Of a DNA stretch of 64,000 nucleotides, positions 18,293 to 25,537 are shown in pieces. Origin of the DNA: Pseudomonadota bacterium (GTDB lineage Bacteria > Pseudomonadota > Gammaproteobacteria > Ga0077536); assembly GCA_016719885.1 (NCBI GenBank), contig JADJYF010000011.1:62001-126000 (forward strand). The letters are read 5' to 3'. Made by a program: the position numbers and the translations under genes. The first letter of the stretch is position 1; each line of letters begins with the position of its first letter. The notes beneath the pieces are model-generated. The model worked only from the letters and a program-made list of their open reading frames with translations, had not been told where the DNA came from and did no database searches.

Positions 18293-18958
18293 ATGCAGGC
18301 CGTACATTCCGAGATTGCCCGTTCCCTGCTGCCTTTCGGGCTGGCCAAGACGCTGCTGGTCGAGCCGCAGGCGCACGGCTTCTCCGTCAAGCGCGTGCAG
18401 GCGCGGCGCGATGCGGTCGACTACCGATCATTGGCCAACGTGGAAGTGAAGAACATCGAGGTGATCGGGCGCGTCGGCCTGCCCGACCCGCGCCTGGGAC
18501 TCGCCTGGACGCGCAGCATGACCTTCTACGGTCGACGCTTCGACGCGGTGGCGAGCGCCGATCCCCATTACGGTCTGCGGCGCAAGCTGGCGGTGCAGTC
18601 CGACGCAGTGGCGCGCCGCCAGATCGCGCGCGACGATCTCTACCCGGTGGTCGGCAGTTACTACGCGGCGTTCCGCAACATCATCCAGGTCAAGCGCCGC
18701 ACGCCCTTCGTGCTGATGTCGAGCACCCTGCACGCGGCGCGCAGTTTCCCGGTGGTGCTGCTCGATTGCACCGACAGCCAGCTGGCGGCGACGCTGGCCA
18801 CCAGCCTGCGCTTGATCCTGCGCCACGGCGGGGCCGACGAAGCGGCGCGCGAATCGCACACGGCGGATACCGGTATCGATGTCGTGGAATTGCCGGCCGA
18901 GGATTTCGAGAAGTATTTTTCGCAGATACGCGTCGTCGGGCGCGGGAAGTCAGACTGA
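18293..18958 (+). CDS. Hypothetical protein, unknown family
   Basis: The 221-residue product (from MQAVHSEIARSLLPFGLAKT) has no signal or membrane segment and I recognise no family. It is mixed alpha/beta with many arginines; VVGSYYAAFRNIIQVKRR, FVLMSSTLHAARSFPVVLLD and DVVELPAEDFEKYFSQIRVV look like a globular core. The reading frame continues upstream for about 130 codons but with low-complexity, arginine- and proline-rich translation, so ATG 18293 is preferred. Its 3' end runs into a large inverted repeat. Confidence 0.5.
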   Translation: MQAVHSEIARSLLPFGLAKTLLVEPQAHGFSVKRVQARRDAVDYRSLANVEVKNIEVIGRVGLPDPRLGLAWTRSMTFYGRRFDAVASADPHYGLRRKLAVQSDAVARRQIARDDLYPVVGSYYAAFRNIIQVKRRTPFVLMSSTLHAARSFPVVLLDCTDSQLAATLATSLRLILRHGGADEAARESHTADTGIDVVELPAEDFEKYFSQIRVVGRGKSD

Positions 18959-19036
18959 AGTCCGACCCACGGAGACGCACTCGATGAGTGTGGGTCAGAC
19001 TTCAGTCTGACTCTTGGCTGCGAATGAATTCGCAGC
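18948..19036. repeat. 23-bp inverted repeat plus REP-like palindrome
   Basis: Arms 18948-18970 and 18990-19012 (AGTCAGACTGAAG start) match over 23 bp with one mismatch, separated by 19 bases. The first arm includes the stop of the preceding gene. A REP-like palindrome (CTGCGAATGAATTCGCAG core, 19017-19036) follows directly and ends at the stop of the CoA-transferase gene. It lies between convergent genes and may end both transcripts, although there is no T-tract. Confidence 0.65.
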
Positions 19037-20226
19037 TACGAGCTTGCCTCCATCACCGCGCCGCTTTCGATGAGCGCCGCGATCTCCTGCTCGGAATAGT
19101 CCAGCTCCAGCAACACCTCGCGCGTGTGCTCGCCGAGTCGCGGCGCCGCGCTTGCCCACGGCACGGGTTCGCCATCGACCAGCCACGGCAGCCGCACCAG
19201 CGGCACGCCGTCGGAATCGGCGAAGGTGCGGCGCTCGGCCGCGATATCGCTCACCACCGCCTGCTCGAGACCATAGACGCGCGTGGCCGGCACGCCGGCG
19301 GCGGCGAGCCGTGCCAGCCACTCGGCCAGCGGCGCGCGGGCGAACAGCGCATTGAGCGCCACTTCGAGTTCGGCGCGATGCTGGCTGCGTGATGCGACGC
19401 TGGCGAAACGCGCATCTTCACGCAGCGCCGGCGCCTCCAGCACCTCGGTGACCAGCAGCCACAGCTTCTGGTTGGGCGCCGCCAGCAACAGTTCACCGTC
19501 GGCGGCGGTGAAGCACTGGTAGGGCGCGGCGATGGGATTGCCCGAGCCGGCGCGCGGCGGCCGTTCGCCGCTCGTCAACGCGGTGCTGGCCTGGTAGGAC
19601 ACGAAGTTGAAACCGGTATCGACCAGCGCGGTTTCCAGCGTGCCGACCGCCTGGCCGCGCTGCCTGGCCAGCACCGCCGCCAGCACGCCCATGGCTATCC
19701 ATTGGCCGGTACCGAGATCGATGATCGACGGCGCGCAGCGTGTCGGCGGCGCATCGTCGTGGCCGGTCATGGCCATGATGCCGGTGAAGGCCTGCACCAT
19801 CGGATCGTAGCCCGGCATGTCGCGACCGATGGCGCCGCTGCCGAAGGCATTCATGTCGAAATAGATGCACTCGGGATTGCGCACACGCACGGCGGCGGCG
19901 CCGATGCCGATGCGCTCGGCGACGCCCGGGCGCATGGTCTGCAACACCACGCTCGCGCTGTCGGTGAGTTTCAAGGCCACCTCCAGCGCCGCCGCCTGTT
20001 TCAGATCGAGCACGATGTCGCGCTTGCCGACATTCATCTGGCGGAACACCAGGCTGCGATCGCCGAGCTGCGGCGGCCAGGCGCGCGCGTCATCGCCTTG
20101 CGGCGCTTCGACCTTGATCACGTCGGCGCCGAGCTGGGCGAGGATCATGGTGGCGGAGGGGCCGGCGATGCTGGTCGAGAACTCGACGATGCGTATGCCC
20201 GCCAGCGGGCTGAAGGCCGTGCTCAT
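19036..20226 (-). CDS. CaiB/BaiF family CoA-transferase (copy 1)
   Basis: The 396-residue class III CoA-transferase moves CoA between carboxylic acids. Family marks are GIRIVEFSTSIAGPSATMILAQ, LGADVIKVEAPQGDDAR, the VGKRDIVLDLK block, YDPMVQAFTGIMAMTG and LGEHTREVLLELDYS at the end. It is the last gene of a three-gene minus-strand operon; its start overlaps the stop of copy 2 (ATGA). With a second CoA-transferase and an enoyl-CoA hydratase it probably activates and degrades an unidentified acid. Confidence 0.88.
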   Translation of the reverse strand: MSTAFSPLAGIRIVEFSTSIAGPSATMILAQLGADVIKVEAPQGDDARAWPPQLGDRSLVFRQMNVGKRDIVLDLKQAAALEVALKLTDSASVVLQTMRPGVAERIGIGAAAVRVRNPECIYFDMNAFGSGAIGRDMPGYDPMVQAFTGIMAMTGHDDAPPTRCAPSIIDLGTGQWIAMGVLAAVLARQRGQAVGTLETALVDTGFNFVSYQASTALTSGERPPRAGSGNPIAAPYQCFTAADGELLLAAPNQKLWLLVTEVLEAPALREDARFASVASRSQHRAELEVALNALFARAPLAEWLARLAAAGVPATRVYGLEQAVVSDIAAERRTFADSDGVPLVRLPWLVDGEPVPWASAAPRLGEHTREVLLELDYSEQEIAALIESGAVMEASS

Positions 20227-21431
20227 GCGATCACCCCTGTTTCGCGCAGACGCGCCAGTTCGTCGTCGTCGAGACCGAGAGCACCAAGCACCGCGTCGGT
20301 GTCGGCGCCGATGGTGGGCGGCGCTTTCAAGGGCGCGAGTGCGGTGGCGCCGAAGTCGACCGGCGTGGCGATGGTCATCTGCGTGTCGTCGCCGCCGCCC
20401 ATGGTCGGCATGGACACGAAGGCGCCGGCCGCCTGCACCTGCGCGTCGGTCAAGAGGTCCTCGAAGGTATTGACCGGCGCCCACCACACGTCGTGGGCGC
20501 GGAGAATCGCGGCCCATTCATCGCGCGTGTGGCGTGCAAACGCGGCGTCGAAGATCTCGACCAGCGCGGCGCTGTTGCGATGCCTGTCGCGCGTGGATTT
20601 GAAACGCTCGTCATCCTGCACCTGCGGCACGCCGAGCGCGGTCGTGATCGGCTGCCAGTGACGCGAGGCCTCGACGCCGATCAGCCACAGCCATTTGCCG
20701 TCGGCCGCACAGTAGGAATTCATCAGCGGATTGGGCGGCTTCACGCGCGACGGCGCCGACTGCACGCGGCCCAGCGCCAGGCGCGCCGACATCTCCATGC
20801 TCACGCAGAAAATGCCGGTGCGCATCAGCGAGGTCGATACCAGTTGCCCGACGCCGTGGCGATCGCGTGACCACAGCGCACCGAGCAGTCCCGCCACCAG
20901 CGCCAGCGCGGTGACATTGTCACCGAGCCCGCCGGGAATGACCGGCGGCACACCGCCGGGCGGCGTGGCCCGACCCGCCACGCCGCCGCGCGAGGAAAAG
21001 CCGGCGACATCGTAGCCCGGCGCATCCTTGTCGGGGCCGTCGAGTCCGTAGCCGGTGAGGATGCCGTACACCAGCCGCGGATGGGCGGCCAACACCTGCT
21101 CGTGGTCGAGGCCGGCGCGTTTCAGGTATTGCGGACGCATGTTGGTGATGAAGATGTCGGCGTCCGCGATCAGGCGCATGGCGAGCGCCTTGCCCTCGGG
21201 CTGGTTGACGTCGATGGCGACGCTGCGCTTGCCGCGATTGTGCATGTCGAACGGTGGGCAGCGCGTTTCCGCCGAGCCCGACAGCGCGCCGTAGATGCTG
21301 CGCATCGGATCACCGCTCGGCAGTTCGAGCTTCAGCACTTCGGCGCCCCAATCGGCGAGGATGCCGCCCGCCGACGGGCCGGCAACCCAGAAGCCCATCT
21401 CCACCACCCGCACGCCGGACAGCAGGCTCAT
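20223..21431 (-). CDS. CaiB/BaiF family CoA-transferase (copy 2)
   Basis: The 402-residue product has the same fold as the neighbouring copy but is clearly divergent: GVRVVEMGFWVAGPSAGGIL, WGAEVLKLELPSGDPMRSIY, NRGKRSVAIDVNQPEGKALA and PGYDVAGFSSRGGVAG. Such neighbouring pairs may form heteromers or act on different acids. It overlaps the genes on both sides by four bases (ATGA), so the three proteins are made together. Confidence 0.88.
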   Translation of the reverse strand: MSLLSGVRVVEMGFWVAGPSAGGILADWGAEVLKLELPSGDPMRSIYGALSGSAETRCPPFDMHNRGKRSVAIDVNQPEGKALAMRLIADADIFITNMRPQYLKRAGLDHEQVLAAHPRLVYGILTGYGLDGPDKDAPGYDVAGFSSRGGVAGRATPPGGVPPVIPGGLGDNVTALALVAGLLGALWSRDRHGVGQLVSTSLMRTGIFCVSMEMSARLALGRVQSAPSRVKPPNPLMNSYCAADGKWLWLIGVEASRHWQPITTALGVPQVQDDERFKSTRDRHRNSAALVEIFDAAFARHTRDEWAAILRAHDVWWAPVNTFEDLLTDAQVQAAGAFVSMPTMGGGDDTQMTIATPVDFGATALAPLKAPPTIGADTDAVLGALGLDDDELARLRETGVIA

Positions 21432-22267
21432 GCTTCGGGCAGCTTGCCGGTGAATACCGGTGGCCGCTTCTCCATGAAGGCGCGCGGGCCTTCCTTGGCG
21501 TCGTCGCTGCGCGCGTTGTCCTTGGTGCATTGGGTTTCGATGGCGAAGGCTTCCTCGAGCGGGCGGCCACTGCCGCGCACCATCGCCTCCTTGGATTTCA
21601 TGAGGGCAATCGGTGCGCCCTTGCAGATGCGCCGGGCGAAGTCCTCGGCCACCGGCAGTACCTGGTCGGGCGCCACCACGCGATTGACGAGGCCGACGGC
21701 CAGTGCCTGTTGTGCGCTGATCGGTTCGCCGCCCAACACCAGCTCCATGGCGTGGGCCCACGGGATCTGGCGGGTCAGACGCGCCAGCGAACCGCCGGAG
21801 GCAAGCAACCCGCGCCGCACTTCGGTCAGCGCGATGGTAGCGTCGCTGGACATGATGCGAATGTCGGTGCTGAGCAGGAACTCCGCGCCGCCGGCGTGGG
21901 CATGACCGTTGATGGCGACCACGATGGGCTTGAAAAAATCGGTGTTGCGCAGGATGGCCGCGCCGAGCTGTTTGCGATCGGCCGAGAAGCGCTGTTCCCA
22001 TTCGCCTACCGGTTCGCGCGTGCGCATCATGAGCGGAATGGTCGAGCCCATGTCGCCGCCGGAGCAAAAGGCCTTGTCGCCGGTGCCGGTCAGCAGTACC
22101 ACGCGCGTGGCCGGGTCGGCCTCGATGTCGCGCCACGCATCGCACAAGCGCACCAGCATCTCGGGCGAGAGGGCGTTGCGCTTGTCGGGGCGGTTGAGCG
22201 TGACGTAGGCAATGCCGTCGCGTTTGTCGACGAGGAGATGGGGCGGGGAGGAAGGAGAACTGCTCAT
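21428..22267 (-). CDS. Enoyl-CoA hydratase/isomerase family protein
   Basis: The 279-residue crotonase-fold protein has VTLNRPDKRNALSPEML, the oxyanion-hole segment KAFCSGGDMGS, and INGHAHAGGAEFLLSTDIRI. In the last segment histidine and alanine occupy positions often held by other residues, so hydratase, isomerase or hydrolase activity cannot be chosen. It is the first gene of the operon with the two CaiB genes. I chose ATG 22267 (MSSSPSSPPHLLV) over an upstream ATG because the crotonase domain starts soon after. Confidence 0.85.
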   Translation of the reverse strand: MSSSPSSPPHLLVDKRDGIAYVTLNRPDKRNALSPEMLVRLCDAWRDIEADPATRVVLLTGTGDKAFCSGGDMGSTIPLMMRTREPVGEWEQRFSADRKQLGAAILRNTDFFKPIVVAINGHAHAGGAEFLLSTDIRIMSSDATIALTEVRRGLLASGGSLARLTRQIPWAHAMELVLGGEPISAQQALAVGLVNRVVAPDQVLPVAEDFARRICKGAPIALMKSKEAMVRGSGRPLEEAFAIETQCTKDNARSDDAKEGPRAFMEKRPPVFTGKLPEA

Positions 22268-22431
22268 GCCTGCGAAGGTCCTGTCTTGATCACGTGCTAT
22301 CCCGGGCAACGATGCCATCGGCCGCACTCCACCCTCGGAGCGCCGGCCGTGCGCCTCGGGATTTTATCGGAGCGGGATGTTTTCGCGAGCGTGTCGGCCA
22401 GTGCGCATCGCGCACGGCGCAAGGCTTGCAT

Positions 22432-23839
22432 TCAGCCCGAGTGGTGGTCGCCGCCCAAGCCGCCGGCCGTCATTGCCGCGGGATCCAGCAGTTCGCGTAA
22501 TCGGTCAGCGCTCAGGCCCGAGTCTTCGAGCGCCACGTCGAATATCGGTCGACCTTCGCTGTACGCGCGCTTGGCGATCGCCGCGGCCCGTTCATAGCCG
22601 ATGACCGGGTTGAGGGCGGTCGCCAGTATCGGGTTGCGGGCCAGCACCGACTGCAATCTCGCCGCAACGGGTTCGGCGCCGGCAATGCATTGCGCGGCCA
22701 GCGCACGCGCGGCGTTGGCCAGCAGCGAGAGACTCGTCAGCAGGTTGTGGGCAATCAGCGGCAGCATTACGTTGAGCTGGAAGTTGCCCGACTGGCCGGC
22801 GATGGCGATGGCCGCATCGAGTCCCATCACCTGGGCTGCCACCATCGCCACGGCCTCCGGGATCACCGGGTTGACCTTGCCCGGCATGATGCTGCTGCCT
22901 GGCTGCAGGGCGGGCAGTTGCAATTCGCCGAGACCGGCCAATGGTCCCGAACCCATCCAACGCAGGTCGTTGGCCATCTTCATCATCGCGACGGCCAAGA
23001 CGCGCAGCTGGCCGGAGAATTCCAGCGCCGTGTCCTGGCCCGCCAGCGCCGCGAAGTAATTCGGCGCGTGGGTGAAAGGCACGCCGGTCAAGGCGCGCAG
23101 TGCGGCGATGCACTCGACGGCAAAGCGCGGGTGGGCATTGATGCCGGTGCCGACCGCCGTGCCGCCCTGGGCGAGCGCCAGCAGCCGCGCTTCACTGCTC
23201 ACGAGCCTGTCGCGCGCGGCCTCGATCTGCGCGCGCCAGCCCGATACTTCCTGGCCCAAGGTCAGTGGCATGGCGTCCATGAGATGGGTGCGGCCGGTCT
23301 TGGTCAGCCGCGCCCAGGCGTCTTCCTTGTCGCGCAGTTCATCGATGAGTGCGTCCAGCGCCGGCAGCAGCGCGCCACGCAGCGCCAATACCGCGCTGAC
23401 GTGAATCGCACTCGGGATGCAGTCGTTACTGCTCTGGCACATGTTGACGTGGTCATTGGCATGCACCGTCACGCCCAGGGTGCGTGACGCCAGCGTGGCG
23501 ATGACTTCGTTGACGTTCATGTGGGTGCTGGTGCCGCTGCCGGTCTGGGAACACGTCGAGCGGAAACTGGTCGGCATGTTCACCGCGCGCCACCGCCAGC
23601 GCGGCCGTGACGATGGCATCGGCGCTGGCGTGCGGCAGCAGGTCGAGGCGCGCATTGGCTTTCGCGGCCGCCGCCTTGATCAGCGCGAGTGCAGAGATGA
23701 ATTCGGTCGGCAGTTGCGTGCCGCTCACTTGAAAATTGCGACGCGCCCGCTCGGTCTGCGCGCCCCACAGCGCACCGGGGGGCAATTCGATGTCGCCGAA
23801 ACTGTCATGCGCGCTATGCGCTGTAGGGTCGGATGTCAT
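22432..23839 (-). pseudogene. fumC: Class II fumarase with one extra base
   Basis: Class II fumarate hydratase of the TCA cycle. The first part reads MTSDPTAHSAHDSFGDIELP to HADQFPLDVF. The second frame continues QTGSGTSTHMNVNEVIA, TGRTHLMDAMPLTLGQEVSG and the signature SSIMPGKVNPVIPEA. They join perfectly if one C is removed from the CCC-equivalent run (plus-strand GGG 23547-23549), giving 468 residues, the normal FumC length. One indel in a homopolymer in an otherwise perfect housekeeping gene points to a sequence error, but a genuine frameshift cannot be ruled out. Confidence 0.88.
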
Positions 23840-24176
23840 GGCCGCACCTGCCTGGCCAGGAAACAGGGGAACCGCCGCATGTCGCGCGGTATTCGCGGCC
23901 ATCCTACAGAATCGGACCATCCGTTCCAGGAGCCTGTCACACGCTCGAAGCCGGCCTTGCCGGCGAAGCGCGAGTCAGCCGGATTGTCGGGCTCGAAGCG
24001 CGCCCGCCCCAAGCGGCCGCAGTCTTGGCCGATTCCTGGCCAAGGCCCGCGATCGCCGTGGTGTGCGTACCTGCTCTACGCAGCGACGCAAGTGCGCGGT
24101 TCGCGACGCTTGCCCGAGTGTCATCGTCGTCGGCCCGGGCAGGCACCCATTCGCTCCAAGCTTCCGATGGTGGCGC
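23840..24176. other. 337-base gap without a recognisable gene
   Basis: This lies between the fumarase start and the hemerythrin stop. I see only short hairpins (for example CCGGC-CTT-GCCGG near 23951 and TTGGCC/GGCCAA arms near 24027-24051), and no convincing reading frame, promoter or repeat. It may hold the fumC promoter. Confidence 0.4.
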
Positions 24177-24572
24177 TCATGGCCGTAGGCCATGCAACTG
24201 CGCGTCGTGGGTACGAAAGTGCGTTGCGAACCACTCTTCGAGTTGCACGCCCAGCAGGTCTGGCGCGACCGTGTCGAAGCCACGGCTGCGGTCCACGATG
24301 TCGACGATGTCCGCCAGCAGCCGCTCGTGGTCGCGCTTGTGAACTTCGTACTCGGGGTAGGCGTTGCGCTGCATCAGGCGCTCCTCCAGCGCGAAATGAT
24401 CGGCGACCCGCGCGCGCACGCCCGATAAGAAGCCATGGACATCTTCGCCGGCTGCACCGCCGAGCAGCGCCCCGTGCAGGGTGTTGAGCATCTCGATGAG
24501 TTCCCGATGATCCCTGTCCACTTCGGGAACGCCGAGCGCGTAGCTGTCTTTCCAATTCATGAAATTTTTCAT
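24177..24572 (-). CDS. Bacteriohemerythrin
   Basis: The 131-residue protein is a single-domain hemerythrin with a non-heme diiron site that binds O2 and, in some bacteria, NO. The complete ligand set is visible: VDRDHRELIEML, the HFALEE (HxxxE) motif, HKRDHERLL (HxxxH) and HFRTHD (HxxxxD). ATG 24572 (MKNFMNWKDSYALGVPEVD) is chosen because it gives the canonical family start and has GGAG upstream. The degenerate Dnr-like site at 24656-24669 lies about 90 bases upstream. Confidence 0.92.
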   Translation of the reverse strand: MKNFMNWKDSYALGVPEVDRDHRELIEMLNTLHGALLGGAAGEDVHGFLSGVRARVADHFALEERLMQRNAYPEYEVHKRDHERLLADIVDIVDRSRGFDTVAPDLLGVQLEEWFATHFRTHDAQLHGLRP

Positions 24573-24655
24573 GGTAGTTTTCACTCCTGGTTCGTCAATT
24601 CCGTCCTCGTGCTTGCGGTCCTTTGGCAATGTTTCATGCGCAACTGGCCTTGCAT

Positions 24656-24669
24656 ATGAGGCAGATCAA
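24656..24669 (-). promoter_or_regulatory. Weak Dnr/FNR-like half-conserved site upstream of bacteriohemerythrin
   Basis: On the minus strand it reads TTGAT-CTGC-CTCAT. The left half is perfect, the right half matches ATCAA poorly. It lies about 90 bases before the hemerythrin start, similar to the other sites in this window. Low confidence alone. Confidence 0.25.
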
Positions 24670-24739
24670 GTGGCGGCCGTAGGCCAACGGCGCAAATCCC
24701 GGGCGGATGACGACGCATGGCCGGCATCGAATAGAAATC

Positions 24740-25291
24740 TCATCGATAGCGCGCGTGCATTTCCGCCGCCAGCGTGCGCCCACGGCGAACGCGCTCGGCA
24801 TAGTCCGCGTCCGCTTGCAGCGCGTCACATTCACTCAGCACGCGTGTGGCCTCATCGCCGCGCAACATGTCATCCGCCATGACGAACAGCACGCCGTTTT
24901 CCTTGGCGATGTGGTTGCGCAACAGGTCGATATAGGCGCGGCCTTGCTGCTGGAAAAGGCCCAGGGCGCGGCCCTCATCGTGCGCCGCGATGGCCACGGC
25001 TTCGTCCAGCGCCGCCAGGCAATCACGCCCGGCGCGATGCTCGTCCAGCATGCAGCCAACCGGGCCGAGACGCGCGGGCAGGCCGGCGCGCACCAGCGCC
25101 GGGAACAGGCTTTGCTCTTCCTTCAGGTGATGGCAGTGATCGGCGAAGTCACGAAAGAATTCGACAAAGGGCGCCAGGGCGATTGGTTTCAGTGTCTGCG
25201 CGTCGCGCGCCTCGGCCAGCGCTGCTTCGAAGCAGTCGAGCATGCCGAGTATGAGTTCATGGTCGCCACGCAGGTCTTCGGTTGTTGCCAT
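24740..25291 (-). CDS. HHE-domain hemerythrin-like protein
   Basis: The 183-residue product is an HHE cation-binding four-helix protein, a different subfamily from the neighbouring bacteriohemerythrin: RGDHELILGMLDCFEAAL, ADHCHHLKEEQSLFPALV (HxxxE), MLDEHRAGRDCL and LLRNHIAKENGVLFVMADDM. Such proteins are linked to O2, NO or iron-sulfur repair. It is on the same strand, 167 bases upstream of the first hemerythrin, and divergent from the acetone carboxylase operon. Confidence 0.85.
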   Translation of the reverse strand: MATTEDLRGDHELILGMLDCFEAALAEARDAQTLKPIALAPFVEFFRDFADHCHHLKEEQSLFPALVRAGLPARLGPVGCMLDEHRAGRDCLAALDEAVAIAAHDEGRALGLFQQQGRAYIDLLRNHIAKENGVLFVMADDMLRGDEATRVLSECDALQADADYAERVRRGRTLAAEMHARYR

Positions 25292-25455
25292 ATCGATGCT
25301 CTCCGCGGTTGAGGTGGCGCCGCAAGGACGGTGGCGGCGCGGCGCCAATGTGCCACCGGCGCCGCGCGTCCTGCCTTGACCCAGGTTATTGCGCGCCGTG
25401 CGAGATGCGGCGCAAGGCATGCGCGAAAGCGAAGCTACCTCGGTGCCGATCATGG

Positions 25456-25469
25456 TTGATTTAGGTCAA
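25456..25469 (+). promoter_or_regulatory. Dnr/FNR box upstream of the acetone carboxylase operon
   Basis: TTGAT-TTAG-GTCAA, centred at 25462.5, differs from the FNR consensus in one base. A weak -10 (GAAGAT, 25493-25498) lies 33 bases downstream, the spacing of a class II activated promoter, and the gene start is 75 bases away. It lies in the divergent gap, so it could also affect the HHE gene. Confidence 0.6.
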
Positions 25470-25537
25470 TGCACATTCGCTTGCGTGTCGTTGAAGATTC
25501 TTCCATCGCGCCTGTTGCGCGGCAGGGGAGAACCGCT

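Noticed and set aside
23975..24283. Minus-strand frame in the fumC-hemerythrin gap as a small gene
   Set aside because: It overlaps the hemerythrin 3' end and has an arginine-rich, low-information translation with no ribosome site.
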